Below are positions 10,021-22,373 of a stretch of DNA of 64,000 bases, piece after piece. The notes below the pieces were generated by a model, which was given only the letters and a program-made list of their open reading frames with translations, was not told the DNA's origin and ran no database searches. Origin of the DNA: Oryzisolibacter propanilivorax (GTDB lineage Bacteria > Pseudomonadota > Gammaproteobacteria > Burkholderiales > Burkholderiaceae_C); assembly GCF_900103645.1 (NCBI RefSeq), contig NZ_FNHP01000009.1:83168-147167 (forward strand). The letters are read 5' to 3'. A program made the position numbers and the translations under genes. The number at the start of each line of letters is the position of its first letter. The stretch's first letter is position 1.

Positions 10021-11048
10021 CGGCACGCGCTCCCCGCATCCGGGTGCAGCGGCGCCCGGTGCACGGAGTGCTGCTGCTGGACAAGCCCCTGGGCTTGTCA
10101 AGTAACGACGCGCTGCAGAAAGCCAAGTGGCTGCTGCGCGCGGAAAAGGCCGGCCACACCGGCACGCTCGACCCGCTTGCCAGTGGCGTGCTGCCGCTGT
10201 GCTTCGGCGCGGCGACCAAATTCAGCGCGCTGCAGCTGGATGCCCCCAAGACCTACGAGGCCGTGGCGCTGCTGGGCACGACCACCAGCACCGGCGACGC
10301 CGAAGGACAGGTGCTGCAGCAGCGTACCGTTGACGCGGCGCAACTCACGCCCCAGGCGCTGGCCGCCGTGCAGGCGCGCTTCACCGGCCGCATCCTGCAG
10401 GTGCCGCCGATGCACAGCGCGCTGAAGAAGGACGGCCGCGCGCTGTACGAGTACGCGCGCGCCGGCATCGAGATCGAGCGACTCGCGCGCGAAGTCGAGA
10501 TTCATCAGCTGAATCTGGCCCTGGCCCATACGGAATCAGGGCTTCCAGCTATCAAAATCGTAGTGCAATGCAGCAAGGGCACCTACATTCGCACTTTGGG
10601 CGAGGACATCGGCGCGGCCCTGGGCTGCGGCGCGCACCTCACCTTCCTGCGCCGCATCGAGACCGGCGGGCTGACCGTCGATCGCTGCATCAGCCTGGAG
10701 GCGCTGGAGGCGCTGCCTGAACAAGACCGCCTGGCACAGGTATTGCCGGTACAGACGCTGCTGGCCGGCCACGCCGAGATCCCGCTCGACGAGGCCGAGG
10801 CCGGGCGCTTTTTGTCCGGCCTGCGCCGGCGTGGCCCCTGGCCCGATGCACCGGCAGTGGCCGTCTACGGCGCACGCCCGCGCGCGCTGCTGGGCGTGGG
10901 CCACGTGCGCGGCGGCGAGCTGATTCCCGACCGCCTGCTCAGCCCGCTGGAGATCCAGCAAATCCTGCAAGGCCTGTCGCCCGCCGATCCAGGCGCGCCG
11001 CACGCGCCATCCCCCATCACACACACCGCAAGCAACGCAACGCCATGA
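10017..11048 (+). CDS. truB: tRNA pseudouridine(55) synthase TruB
   Basis: Makes pseudouridine 55 in the T loop of tRNAs. 343 aa. Motif [17 protein letters not shown] is at about 14-29. Catalytic Asp52 lies in [16 protein letters not shown]. The C-terminal part is PUA-like. Overlaps rbfA and typA by ATGA junctions. Around residues 173-184 the coding sequence contains what looks like a remnant of the palindromic repeat listed separately at 10533-10568. Confidence 0.95.
   Translation: MTARAPRIRVQRRPVHGVLLLDKPLGLSSNDALQKAKWLLRAEKAGHTGTLDPLASGVLPLCFGAATKFSALQLDAPKTYEAVALLGTTTSTGDAEGQVLQQRTVDAAQLTPQALAAVQARFTGRILQVPPMHSALKKDGRALYEYARAGIEIERLAREVEIHQLNLALAHTESGLPAIKIVVQCSKGTYIRTLGEDIGAALGCGAHLTFLRRIETGGLTVDRCISLEALEALPEQDRLAQVLPVQTLLAGHAEIPLDEAEAGRFLSGLRRRGPWPDAPAVAVYGARPRALLGVGHVRGGELIPDRLLSPLEIQQILQGLSPADPGAPHAPSPITHTASNATP
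10533..10568 (-). repeat. Probable remnant of a Comamonadaceae interspersed repeat inside truB
   Basis: On the minus strand it reads CTACGATTTTGATAGCTG and then GATT, resembling the ends of the repeats at 14446-14501 and 18955-19019 but lacking the central hairpin. It stays in frame within truB. The match is by eye. Confidence 0.35.
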
Positions 11049-12874
11049 GCCAACAGATCCGCAACATCGCCATCATCGCCCACGTCGACCATGGCAAAAC
11101 CACCATGGTGGACCAGCTGCTGCGCCAGTCGGGCACCTTCGCCGCCCACGAAAAGGTCGTGGACACGGTGATGGACAACAACGCCATCGAACGCGAGCGC
11201 GGCATCACCATCCTGGCCAAGAACTGCGCCGCCTCGTGGAAGGGCACGCACATCAACATCCTGGACACACCCGGCCACGCCGACTTCGGCGGCGAGGTGG
11301 AGCGCGCGCTGTCCATGGTGGACGGCGTGGTGCTTTTGATCGACGCGCAGGAAGGCCCGATGCCGCAGACGCGCTTCGTGACCAAGAAGGCCCTGGCGCT
11401 GGGCCTTAAGCCCATCGTCGTCGTCAACAAGGTGGACAAGCCCGGCGCCAACCCCGACAAGGTGGTGAACGCCGCCTTCGACCTGTTCGACAAGCTGGGC
11501 GCCAACGACGAGCAGCTGGACTTCCCGGTGGTGTATGCCTCGGGCATCAATGGTTGGAGCGCGCTGGAGCAGGGCCAGCCGGGCGAGCAGTGGGGCCAGG
11601 ACATGTCGGCGCTGTTTGACACCATCCTGAGCCACGTGCCGGTGGCCGGCGGCGACGCGACCGCGCCGCTGCAGCTGCAGATCTCGGCGCTGGACTACTC
11701 GACCTTCGTCGGCCGCATTGGCGTGGGCCGCATCAACGCCGGCGTGCTCAAGGCCGGCCAGGACGTGCTGGTCATGCACGGCATGGACGGCAACACCTAC
11801 AAGGGCCGCATCAACCAGATCCACCAGTTCCGCGGCCTGGACCGCGTGCAGGTCAGCGAAGCCGGCCCGGGCGAGATCGTGCTGATCAACGGCATCGAGA
11901 ACGTCGGCATCGGCGAAACCATCACCGACCCGGCCAGTCCCACCCCGCTGCCGATGCTGAAAATCGACGAGCCGACGCTGACCATGAACTTCAGCGTCAA
12001 CACCTCGCCCCTGGCCGGGCGCGAGGGCAAGTTCGTCACCAGCCGCCAGATCTGGGACCGGCTGCAAAAGGAGCTGCGCTCCAACGTCGCGCTGCGCGTC
12101 AAAGAAACTGACGAGGACGGCGTGTTCGAGGTCGCGGGCCGGGGCGAACTGCACCTGACCATCCTGCTGGAGGAAATGCGCCGCGAGGGCTACGAGCTGG
12201 CCGTCAGCAAGCCGCGCGTGGTCTTCAAGGACATCGACGGCGAGCGCTGCGAACCCATTGAACTCGTCACCGCTGACATCGAGGAAGGCCACCAGGGCGG
12301 CGTGATGCAGGCGCTGGGCGAGCGCAAGGGCGAGCTGGTGAACATGGAGCCGGACGGGCGCGGCCGCGTGCGGCTGGAGTACCGCATCCCGGCGCGCGGC
12401 CTGATCGGCTTCACCAACGAGTTCCTGAACCTGACGCGCGGCTCGGGCCTGATCAGCAACATCTTCGACAGCTACGAGCCGCACAAGGGCGAGATCGGCG
12501 GGCGCAAGAACGGCGTGCTGATCAGCATGGACGACGGCGAGATCTTCACCTACGCCCTGGGCAAGCTGGACGACCGCGGCCGCATGTTCGTGCGCGCGGG
12601 CGATCCGGTATACGAGGGCATGATCATCGGCATCCACAGCCGTGACAACGACCTGATCGTGAACGCCACGCGCACCAAGCAGCTCACGAACTTCCGCGTC
12701 AGCGGCAAGGAAGACGCCATCAAGATCACCCCGCCCATCGACCTGACGCTGGAGTACGGCGTCGAGTTCATCGAGGACGACGAGCTGGTGGAGATCACGC
12801 CCAAGAGCATCCGCCTGCGCAAGCGCCACCTGAAGGAGCACGAGCGCAAGCGCGCCAGCCGCGAAGGCGCCTGA
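11045..12874 (+). CDS. typA: Ribosome-associated GTPase TypA/BipA
   Basis: A translational GTPase related to EF-G that acts in ribosome assembly and stress adaptation. 609 aa. G1 [12 protein letters not shown] is at about 13-24, the switch region RERGITI follows, then [14 protein letters not shown] and [11 protein letters not shown]-like domains follow, with a TypA-type C-terminal part. The start overlaps the truB stop (ATGA). Placing typA behind truB suggests one long translation-related transcript. Confidence 0.96.
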   Translation: MSQQIRNIAIIAHVDHGKTTMVDQLLRQSGTFAAHEKVVDTVMDNNAIERERGITILAKNCAASWKGTHINILDTPGHADFGGEVERALSMVDGVVLLIDAQEGPMPQTRFVTKKALALGLKPIVVVNKVDKPGANPDKVVNAAFDLFDKLGANDEQLDFPVVYASGINGWSALEQGQPGEQWGQDMSALFDTILSHVPVAGGDATAPLQLQISALDYSTFVGRIGVGRINAGVLKAGQDVLVMHGMDGNTYKGRINQIHQFRGLDRVQVSEAGPGEIVLINGIENVGIGETITDPASPTPLPMLKIDEPTLTMNFSVNTSPLAGREGKFVTSRQIWDRLQKELRSNVALRVKETDEDGVFEVAGRGELHLTILLEEMRREGYELAVSKPRVVFKDIDGERCEPIELVTADIEEGHQGGVMQALGERKGELVNMEPDGRGRVRLEYRIPARGLIGFTNEFLNLTRGSGLISNIFDSYEPHKGEIGGRKNGVLISMDDGEIFTYALGKLDDRGRMFVRAGDPVYEGMIIGIHSRDNDLIVNATRTKQLTNFRVSGKEDAIKITPPIDLTLEYGVEFIEDDELVEITPKSIRLRKRHLKEHERKRASREGA

Positions 12875-12893
12875 CGCCTCCCGCACCCGGGCC

Positions 12894-13796
12894 ATGACCG
12901 CCGCCGCCGTTACGCCCGCCACCGGCCTGTCGCACGGCCGTGGCGTGGCGCTGATGGCGGCGGCGGCCTTGCTGTGGTCGATCGCCGGCGTGGTCACGCG
13001 CCACCTGGAGCAGGCGCGCGGCTTCGAGGTCACCTTCTGGCGCAGCTTCTTCATGCTGCTGTCGCTGCTGGTGCTGCTGCCGCTGCTGCGCGGGCGCTCG
13101 GCCTTCGCCGCGCTGCGCCGCGCCAGCGCGCCCGTGTGGCTGTCCGGCATTTGCTGGGCGGGGATGTTCTCGGCTTTCATGCTGGCGCTGATGTGGATGC
13201 CGGTGGCGCACGTGCTGGTCACCATGGCCGCGGCGCCGCTGCTGACCGCGCTGGTCGCGCGCGCCACCATCGGCCAGCGCATCGCGCCGCGCACCTGGGG
13301 CGCCATCGTGGCGGCGGGCGCGGGCATCGTCTGGATGTACGGCACGCAGGTCACCGGCGCGTCGCTGCCGGGCCTGGCCGTGGCGCTGTGCATTCCCCTG
13401 GCATCGGCCATCAACTGGACCGTGGTGCAGCATGCCCAGCGTCACGGCGTGGCGGTGGACCTGGTGCCGGCGGTGCTGCTCGGCGCCGCGCTGTCGGCGC
13501 TGGCTACGCTCCCCGGGGCGCTGCCGTTTGTCGCCTCGGCGCGCGATCTGGCGTTGCTGGCGCTGCTGGGTCTGGTTCAATTGGCCATTCCGTGTCTGCT
13601 GGTGGTGCGCTGCGCGCGCGTGCTGCAGGCGCCGGAGATCGCGCTGCTGGGCCTGCTGGAAGTCATTTTCGGCATCCTGCTGGTCTGGTGGGGCGCGGGC
13701 GAGCGGCCGGCGCCGCAGGTGCTGCTCGGCGGCACGCTGGTGGTCGCAGCCCTGGTTGTCAACGAACTGCTTGGATGGAAGGAACAAACCCGATGA
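12894..13796 (+). CDS. DMT-family (EamA) membrane transporter
   Basis: 300 aa with about ten hydrophobic segments arranged as two EamA repeats (LMAAAALLWSIAGVVTRHLE near the start; a second repeat after about 150). The inner-membrane drug/metabolite transporter superfamily usually exports small metabolites; the substrate cannot be read. Lies 19 bp after typA, and its stop overlaps the next start (ATGA), so it is probably co-transcribed with both. Confidence 0.88.
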   Translation: MTAAAVTPATGLSHGRGVALMAAAALLWSIAGVVTRHLEQARGFEVTFWRSFFMLLSLLVLLPLLRGRSAFAALRRASAPVWLSGICWAGMFSAFMLALMWMPVAHVLVTMAAAPLLTALVARATIGQRIAPRTWGAIVAAGAGIVWMYGTQVTGASLPGLAVALCIPLASAINWTVVQHAQRHGVAVDLVPAVLLGAALSALATLPGALPFVASARDLALLALLGLVQLAIPCLLVVRCARVLQAPEIALLGLLEVIFGILLVWWGAGERPAPQVLLGGTLVVAALVVNELLGWKEQTR

Positions 13797-14884
13797 CGGA
13801 ACAACACAGCGACATCGTCGCCGAGGTGCGCGGCCAGGTCGGCTGCATCACGCTGAACCGCCCGCGCGCGCTGAACGCGCTGTCGCTGGCCATGGTGCGC
13901 GACCTGATGGCAACGCTGTTGCAATGGCAGCACGACGACCGGGTGCTGGCCGTGGCGGTCCGCGGCAATGGGCGCGACGGGGCTTTCGGGGCCTTCTGCG
14001 CCGGCGGCGACATCCGCTTCCTGCACGCGGCGGGCAGCAGCGGCAACCCGCAGCTGGAGGACTTCTTCACCGAGGAATACGCCCTCAACCACCTGATCCA
14101 CACCTACGGCAAGCCCTACATCGCCTTCATGGACGGCATTGTCATGGGCGGCGGCATGGGCATCAGCCAGGGCGGCAGCCTGCGCATCGTCACCGAGCGC
14201 ACCAAGATGGCCATGCCCGAGACCATCATCGGCCTGTTCCCGGACGTGGGCGGCGGCTACTTCCTGTCGCGCTGCCCGGGCCGCGTAGGCGAATGGCTGG
14301 CGCTGACCGGCGAGACCATCGGCGCGGCGGATGCGATCGATTTCCGGCTGGCCGACGGCCTGTTGCCGGCAGAGCAGCAGGCGGCGGTCTGGGACGCGCT
14401 GGGCAGCCAGCGCTTTGCCAACGGGCAGGCGGTGCAGGACTTTGTTGCTTCTAAATTCGTAGCTGCGGGCCCTTGCAGTACAAGGGCTAGGGCCGAAATC
14501 GACCACTATTTTGCTCTGCCCGACGCCACGGCCATCGTGCAGGCGCTGGAAGCCGCCAGCGGCGACTGGGAGCACGCCACGGCAGCGCTGCTGCGCAAGC
14601 GCTCGCCACTGATGCTGCACGTGGTGCTGGAGCAGATCCGCCGCGCACGCGGCATGGACCTGGCGCAGGACCTGCGCATGGAGCGCGACATGGTGCGCCA
14701 CTGCTTCTACCTGCGCCCCGGCCAGAGCGAGACGCTGGAGGGCATCCGCGCGCTGGCGGTGGACAAGGACTATGCGCCGCGCTGGAACCCGGCGCGTGTC
14801 GAGGAGGTGCCGCGCGAGCTGGTCGAGGCCTTTTTCGCCAGCCCCTGGCCGGCCTGGGCGCACCCGCTGGTGGCGCTGCGCTGA
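13793..14884 (+). CDS. Enoyl-CoA hydratase/isomerase family protein, 3-hydroxyisobutyryl-CoA hydrolase-like
   Basis: 363 aa crotonase-fold enzyme. The CoA-binding/oxyanion segment FCAGGDIRFLH is at about 65-75 and MGGGMGISQGGSLRIVTE at about 118-135. PETIIGLFPDVGGGYFLSR carries the Glu and Asp that in this family point to 3-hydroxyisobutyryl-CoA hydrolase (valine breakdown) rather than plain hydratase. The start is the ATG overlapping the DMT transporter stop. Residues about 219-236 (VASKFVAAGPCSTRARAE) are encoded by an interspersed palindromic repeat and are probably a lineage-specific insertion. Confidence 0.83.
   Translation: MTEQHSDIVAEVRGQVGCITLNRPRALNALSLAMVRDLMATLLQWQHDDRVLAVAVRGNGRDGAFGAFCAGGDIRFLHAAGSSGNPQLEDFFTEEYALNHLIHTYGKPYIAFMDGIVMGGGMGISQGGSLRIVTERTKMAMPETIIGLFPDVGGGYFLSRCPGRVGEWLALTGETIGAADAIDFRLADGLLPAEQQAAVWDALGSQRFANGQAVQDFVASKFVAAGPCSTRARAEIDHYFALPDATAIVQALEAASGDWEHATAALLRKRSPLMLHVVLEQIRRARGMDLAQDLRMERDMVRHCFYLRPGQSETLEGIRALAVDKDYAPRWNPARVEEVPRELVEAFFASPWPAWAHPLVALR
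14446..14501 (+). repeat. Interspersed palindromic repeat embedded in frame in a coding gene
   Basis: The segment contains AAATTCGTAGCTGC, a hairpin GCCCTTGCAGTACAAGGGC, and a GGCCGAAATCGA end. The same order (AT-rich head, TAGC, hairpin with CTT/AAG, GATTT-like tail) occurs between guaB and guaA and in part in truB. It is translated without a stop. Confidence 0.5.
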
Positions 14885-14892
14885 AACGGGCG

Positions 14893-14917
14893 CAAAAAAG
14901 CGCGGTCAGGCCGCGCT
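14893..14917 (-). terminator. Terminator of the lipoprotein gene
   Basis: AGCGCGG (14899-14905) pairs with CCGCGCT (14911-14917). On the minus strand the hairpin is followed by six T. It sits between two convergent genes. Confidence 0.7.
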
Positions 14918-14968
14918 GGGTGACAGGTCACGTGTACAAACCCTGTGGCGGGTTTGCCGTGCCGTGCG

Positions 14969-15385
14969 TCAGGGGCGCACGGTCTTCCAGGTGCCGCCCA
15001 TCAAGCCCTCGCCAGCCATGTCGCCGGGCTTGGCGTCGCGCACGAAGTAGTACAGCGGCTGGCCCTTGTACGCCCACTGCCGTGTGCCGTCCGAGCGGGT
15101 GATGATGGTGTAGTCGCCCATGGGCTTGGCGTTGGGCGCCACGGCCAGCGGCGGCCAGTTGGTGGCGCACTGGTCCACACAGGCCGACATGCCGTTGCTG
15201 TCCTTGCCGAACACATACAGCGTATTGCCGTTGGGACCGATCAGCCGGCCGTCGGCGGCACGGGTCGGCATATCGCGCATCTTGGCGTCGGCGGTGGTGT
15301 CCGACTTCTGGTGCGAAAACGGGTTATGGCCGGCACAGCCAGCCAGCAGGGCGGCGGACATCAGGGCAGCTGCAAGGATTTTCAT
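14969..15385 (-). CDS. Secreted lipoprotein with YxxD-type repeats (COG4315-like)
   Basis: 138 aa. A lipoprotein signal peptide MKILAAALMSAALLAGCAG has the lipobox LAGC. The mature part holds two copies of the short repeat typical of predicted lipoproteins of the COG4315 kind: NTLYVFGKDSNGMSAC and PLYYFVRDAKPGD, each with a Trp-containing stretch nearby. Function is unknown. The start was chosen at the ATG that opens the signal peptide and follows AGGAG; the frame remains open further upstream. Confidence 0.8.
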   Translation of the reverse strand: MKILAAALMSAALLAGCAGHNPFSHQKSDTTADAKMRDMPTRAADGRLIGPNGNTLYVFGKDSNGMSACVDQCATNWPPLAVAPNAKPMGDYTIITRSDGTRQWAYKGQPLYYFVRDAKPGDMAGEGLMGGTWKTVRP

Positions 15386-15482
15386 GGGTCGCTCCTGGTT
15401 GGAAAAGAGCCAGTGTAGGAGCGCCCTGTCGAGCAGCCATGTCAGCAAACAGGCCGTCTGGCGCACGACGGCCCAGGCGCGC

Positions 15483-15956
15483 TCAGCGGTGGCGGCTCTT
15501 CATGGCGCGCTCGACTTCGCGCTTGCCTTCACGCTCCTTGATGGTGTCGCGCTTGTCGTGCTCGGCCTTGCCCTTGGCCAGGGCGATCTCGCACTTGGCG
15601 CGCCCGTCCTTCCAGTACAACTTCAGCGGCACCAGGGTGTGGCCTTTTTGCTCGACCTTGCCGATCAGCCGGCGGATCTCGTCCTTGTGCATCAAGAGCT
15701 TCTTGATGCGCGCGGCGTCGGGATTGACGTGGGTGGAGGCGGTGCGCAGCGGGTTGATCTGGCAGCCCAGCAGGAACAGCTCGCCGTCCTTGATGGCCAC
15801 ATAGCCGTCGGTCAGCTGCGCCTTGCCCTCGCGCAGCGCCTTCACTTCCCAGCCATGCAGCACCATGCCGGCCTCGTGGCGTTCCTCGAAGAAATAGTTG
15901 TATTGCGCCTTCTTGTTCTCGGCGATGCGCGGGTTCGGGTCGGGTTTCTTGGCCAT
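15483..15956 (-). CDS. smpB: SsrA-binding protein SmpB
   Basis: Binds tmRNA and delivers it to stalled ribosomes for trans-translation. 157 aa, the usual size. Family motifs: [20 protein letters not shown] near the N terminus, [39 protein letters not shown], and a basic C-terminal tail that enters the A site. ATG chosen at MAKKPD; an upstream extension of the frame is not conserved. Divergent from ratA, 108 bp away, which is the usual arrangement in proteobacteria. Confidence 0.96.
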   Translation of the reverse strand: MAKKPDPNPRIAENKKAQYNYFFEERHEAGMVLHGWEVKALREGKAQLTDGYVAIKDGELFLLGCQINPLRTASTHVNPDAARIKKLLMHKDEIRRLIGKVEQKGHTLVPLKLYWKDGRAKCEIALAKGKAEHDKRDTIKEREGKREVERAMKSRHR

Positions 15957-16064
15957 GGTGCTCGTAGATGGGGCGCGGACCGGAAGATGCAAACGCCTTC
16001 CCTACAATGCTTGTCGTCTCGCGCCGTCGATTCTAGGGGGCGTGTCCATCCACACTTGCCCTGC

Positions 16065-16511
16065 ATGAAAACCGTCAACAAGTCCGTCCTGATCTGGTAC
16101 AGCCCCGAGGAGATGTTCGCCCTGGTCACCGATGTCGCGCGTTACCCGCAGTTCCTGCCGTGGTGCGACCATGCCCGAGTCGTGAGCGAGGAGCCGGACG
16201 GCACCAGCATGACGGCCGAGGTCGGCATCTCGTTTGGCGGCATCAAGAAGTCCTTCGTCACCCGCAACACCCATGAGGCAGGCCGGCGCGTGCAGATGCA
16301 GTTGGTCGAGGGACCGTTCTCGCAGCTGGACGGCGACTGGCATTTCCATCCCGTGGGCGACGGTACGCAGCGCGCCTGCAAGGTCGAACTGACGCTGCGC
16401 TACGGTTTCGACAGCCGCACGCTGGCGGCGCTGGTCGGCCCGGTGTTCGACCGCATCGCGGCGACGCTGGTGGACGCCTTCATCAAGCGTGCCGAGCAGG
16501 TCTATGGCTGA
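16065..16511 (+). CDS. ratA: RatA-type ribosome association/START-domain protein
   Basis: 148 aa with the START/coenzyme Q-binding fold: MKTVNKSVLIWYSPEEMFAL, VARYPQFLPWCDHARV, and a C-terminal amphipathic helix (VFDRIAATLVDAFIKRAE). In E. coli the homologue was described both as a 70S-assembly-blocking toxin (RatA) and as a Coq10-like protein, so the role is unsettled. Divergent from smpB. Its stop overlaps the rnfH start, forming a ratA-rnfH pair, as is common. Confidence 0.9.
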   Translation: MKTVNKSVLIWYSPEEMFALVTDVARYPQFLPWCDHARVVSEEPDGTSMTAEVGISFGGIKKSFVTRNTHEAGRRVQMQLVEGPFSQLDGDWHFHPVGDGTQRACKVELTLRYGFDSRTLAALVGPVFDRIAATLVDAFIKRAEQVYG

Positions 16512-16851
16512 CGATGCGCGCGCGCCGGCAGCGCTGCGCGTGACGGTCAGTGCGTCGCTGGCGCCGCGTGAGGTGTGTGAATGGCCGCTGGTGCTGCCGG
16601 CCGGCGCAACGCTGGCCGAGGCGCTGCAAGCCGCCGGCCTGGATCGGGCGCAATTGTCTGGTCTATCCGTGGGCATCTGGGGGCGCGAGTCGCCGCTGCA
16701 GACTCCGCTGTCCGATGGCGACCGGGTGGAGTGCTGCCGGCCGCTGATGGTAGACCCGAAGGTGGCGCGGCGCCAGCGCTTTGCACGGCAGGGCGCACGC
16801 ACCGCCGGCCTGTTCTCCGCGCGCCGTCCCGGCGCCAAGCCGGGTTACTGA
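16504..16851 (+). CDS. rnfH: RnfH-family ubiquitin-like protein
   Basis: 115 aa. A beta-grasp core, LRVTVSASLAPREVCEWPLVL, and the family stretch LSGLSVGIWGRESPLQTPLSDGDRVE lead to YRPL-like CRPLMVDPKVARRQRFA, with a basic tail. Overlaps the last codons of ratA, so coupled translation is likely. The RnfH name is historical; no Rnf complex is present here and its partner is unknown. Confidence 0.85.
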   Translation: MADDARAPAALRVTVSASLAPREVCEWPLVLPAGATLAEALQAAGLDRAQLSGLSVGIWGRESPLQTPLSDGDRVECCRPLMVDPKVARRQRFARQGARTAGLFSARRPGAKPGY

Positions 16852-16858
16852 GCGCCGG

Positions 16859-17398
16859 TCACCGAGCCGGAGCGGGCGGCAGCGGCCCGCAGTCGCTTGC
16901 CACGATGTCCTGCGCGCGGCGCAGTTCCGCAGCCCGGGCGGCATCGTCCATGAACACCCGCTCGCCCTGGGCGTTGTGGTGCACCAAGGGGGTGCCCGAG
17001 GTCAGCGCGGCGCTGGACTGGCGCGCGCGCTGGCAGTTGTCGGCGCGCTCGCGCGCCAGCTGCGCGGCCTGGGCCTTGTCCTGGGCCTGCTTGCGCGCCG
17101 CCTCGGCGGCTTCAGCCCTGGCTTTCTTTTCCTCCAGTTGCGCGTCGCGTCCACTCGGCTTGGGTGCCAGCGTGGGCGCGGCGGGGCTCGCCTCGTCCGT
17201 CACCAGCGGCGCCACGGCGCGCGCGGGCGCAGCGGGCAGGGAGGGCTGCTTCAGGATGTTTTTGTCCGGCACTTCCTGCGGCGGCGGGCGGTCGCTGAAC
17301 ACCTTGCGGCCGTCCTTGTCGATCCACTGCCACTGAGCCGATGCCCCAAGTGACCAGGCGCATGCCAGCACGAGCAGGAAAAGCGGTTTGCGTTGCAT
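16859..17398 (-). CDS. DUF4124-domain periplasmic protein
   Basis: 179 aa with an N-terminal signal peptide (MQRKPLFLLVLACAWSLGAS) and a DUF4124 segment right after it: WQWIDKDGRKVFSDRPPP. A Pro/Ala linker, an Ala/Lys/Glu-rich helical stretch (about 85-125, likely coiled coil) and a C-terminal part with two Cys follow. Function unknown. Divergent from guaB, 80 bp away. Confidence 0.8.
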   Translation of the reverse strand: MQRKPLFLLVLACAWSLGASAQWQWIDKDGRKVFSDRPPPQEVPDKNILKQPSLPAAPARAVAPLVTDEASPAAPTLAPKPSGRDAQLEEKKARAEAAEAARKQAQDKAQAAQLARERADNCQRARQSSAALTSGTPLVHHNAQGERVFMDDAARAAELRRAQDIVASDCGPLPPAPAR

Positions 17399-17478
17399 GC
17401 CGGGCAGTGTAGTGCTGGCCTCGGGCGACCGACTGTTCGAGAAGCGGCAGGTACAATCGATTTTTTGGAGCTTTACTC

Positions 17479-18954
<1,476 letters not shown>

Positions 18955-19019
18955 CAATACTTCAGTATTGATAGCGCCCGGCCCTTGATGCATAAGGGCC
19001 GGGCGCTGATTTGTTTCAA
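18955..19019 (+). repeat. Double hairpin between guaB and guaA (interspersed repeat)
   Basis: CAATACT (18955-18961) is inverted at 18964-18970. Then a perfect 14-bp stem, AGCGCCCGGCCCTT at 18973-18986 with its complement at 18994-19007, is followed by GATTTG. It resembles the repeat inside the hydrolase-like gene. It may act as a processing or attenuation element between the two gua genes. Confidence 0.65.
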
Positions 19020-19026
19020 AACCGCC

Positions 19027-20646
<1,620 letters not shown>

Positions 20647-20761
20647 ATTGACGTCCTTCGGGGACTATCGCCAGCTATCGAAAAACTGACGTAACGTGTT
20701 GATTTAAAAGGAAATACGTCACGGCTTCTATCGATGGCTATCGCCGACCAGCGAAATGGGT

Positions 20762-21053
20762 TGACGGTAGAGCTGACGGTAAGAACCGGGGGGCGGATCA
20801 AGACCCTCCCGTTTACTATTGAGACCAAAACGGTCTTTGACGGTAAAGCGCTCCTCTGGAAAGCTTGTTTCATGCGGCTTTCCGGGCATCGACGGGTCTC
20901 CTGACCCCTGACGGTAAAAGCCGTCACGAAACAGGAGGAAAACCTCGATGCTTACCGACACAGCACTGCGCAATCTGAAGCCTAAGTCGTTGACCTATAA
21001 GGCTTCTGACCGGGATGGGATGTACGTGACGGTATCGACCGCCGGTACCGTCA
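20762..21053 (+). repeat. Array of TGACGGTA repeats before and into the integrase gene
   Basis: TGACGGTA occurs at 20762-20769, 20774-20781, 20838-20845, 20909-20916 and 21027-21034, and inverted at 21046-21053. Such repeated short words beside an integrase are typical of arm-type integrase or excisionase binding sites. Apart from these, the gene-free stretch 20647-20947 shows nothing else I recognise. Confidence 0.55.
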
Positions 21054-22204
21054 CCTTCCGCTACGATTACCGTCTCAACGGGCGCCGTGAGACCCTGACC
21101 ATCGGCCGCTATGGCCCCGGTGGCATCTCGCTGGCCCTTGCCCGTGAAAAGCTTCTAGACGCCAAAAGGACCGTCGCTGCGGGCCGTTCCCCGGCGTTGG
21201 AAAAGCAGCGCGAGAAGCGTCGGCTGACCGCCGCCAAGAACTTCGGGGACGTCGCCGTGAAATGGCTGGCTGACGCCCGTATGGCCGACAGCACGCGCGC
21301 GATGCGCAAGCATGTCGTCGACCGAGACATCCTGCCGGTGTTCCAGAACCGGCTGCTCAACGAGATCACCGCCGATGACCTGCGGGCTCTGTGCAACAAG
21401 GTGAAGGCGCGCGGAGCGCCTGCCACTGCCGTGCATGTCCGTGACATCGTGAAGCAGGTCTATGCGTTCGCCATCCTGCATGGTGAGAAGGTGGACAACC
21501 CGGCCAACGACGTGGCTGCGGCCTCGATCGCGACCTTCGTTCCGAAAGACCGGGCGCTGTCGCCGGCCGAAATCCGGCTGGCGTTCCATCAGTTGGAGTC
21601 CATCGCGACCTATCCGACGATCCGCTTGGCGCTGCGCATGGTCCTGCTGACCCTGGTGCGCAAGAGCGAATTGATCGAGGCCACGTGGAGGGAGATCGAC
21701 TTCGAGAAAGCAACCTGGACGATTCCGAAGGAGCGCATGAAGGGGCGCAACCCGCACGTGGTCTATCTGTCGCGGCAGGCCCTGGACATCCTCGTGGCGT
21801 TGCATACCTGTGCCGCTGGCTCCAAGTTCGTGCTGCCCTCGCGTTACGAGCCGATCCGTTGCATGTCCCATGCGACCTTGAACCGCGTCACCCATCTCAT
21901 CGTCGGGCGGGCCAAGACCGCGGGCCTGCCGCTGGAACCGTTCACCGTCCATGACCTGCGCCGTACCGGCTCGACGCTGCTCAACGAAGTGGGCTTCAAC
22001 GGTGACTGGATAGAGAAGTGCCTGGCGCATGAGGAAGGGCGCTCCTCGCGCTCGGTCTACAACAAGGCCGAGTACGCAGAGCAGCGGCGCCACATGCTGC
22101 AGGAATGGGCGGACATGGTCGATGCCTGGATTGATGGGCGAACCCATGTGCCGAAGCTGCTGCCGGACAACGTGTCGGTCCCGGTGCTCAGTGCAGTTTT
22201 GTGA
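20948..22204 (+). CDS. int: Tyrosine site-specific integrase (P4-like)
   Basis: Catalyses ICE integration and excision. 418 aa. The N-terminal DUF4102-type arm-binding domain (LTDTALRNLKPKSLTYKASD) is followed by a core-binding SAM-like domain (about 95-185) and the catalytic domain. The first catalytic Arg lies in LVRKSELIEATW (about 237), HDLRR has His335/Arg338, then LAHEEG (His361) and the nucleophile Tyr371 in SVYNK. A strong AGGAGG lies just before the ATG. It points away from guaA, the usual layout for guaA-integrating elements. Confidence 0.95.
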   Translation: MLTDTALRNLKPKSLTYKASDRDGMYVTVSTAGTVTFRYDYRLNGRRETLTIGRYGPGGISLALAREKLLDAKRTVAAGRSPALEKQREKRRLTAAKNFGDVAVKWLADARMADSTRAMRKHVVDRDILPVFQNRLLNEITADDLRALCNKVKARGAPATAVHVRDIVKQVYAFAILHGEKVDNPANDVAAASIATFVPKDRALSPAEIRLAFHQLESIATYPTIRLALRMVLLTLVRKSELIEATWREIDFEKATWTIPKERMKGRNPHVVYLSRQALDILVALHTCAAGSKFVLPSRYEPIRCMSHATLNRVTHLIVGRAKTAGLPLEPFTVHDLRRTGSTLLNEVGFNGDWIEKCLAHEEGRSSRSVYNKAEYAEQRRHMLQEWADMVDAWIDGRTHVPKLLPDNVSVPVLSAVL

Positions 22205-22348
22205 GGGAGAGCCCCATGATGTTTTCATCGGCGCTTCTTGTCGGCGGACAGCGCGGGGTTTACATAGGTGGAAAAAGGCGCACTTTGGGTGATCTTTTCG
22301 GGAGTTTTTCAAACCACCAAGCCTTGGCGTTGGTTTATAAATCTGTTA

Positions 22349-22373
22349 TTTTGAGCACTATGGATGCTCAAAA
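22349..22373 (+). promoter_or_regulatory. Palindromic operator over the abiEi start codon
   Basis: TTTTGAGCA (22349-22357), 7-nt spacer, TGCTCAAAA (22365-22373): perfect 9-bp arms with the ATG (22360) in the centre. AbiEi proteins are known to repress their own operon by binding inverted repeats, so this is a good candidate site. Confidence 0.6.

Noticed and set aside
6775..10101. 1108-residue open frame on the minus strand opposite infB and rbfA
   Set aside because: It is the shadow of the GC-rich, Ala/Glu-rich infB gene; composition is Leu/Gly/His-rich without any family motif, and the + strand genes are certain.
20762..21053. TGACGGTA repeats considered as a CRISPR array
   Set aside because: Units are only 8 bp, spacing is irregular, and no cas gene is near; they fit integrase arm sites.
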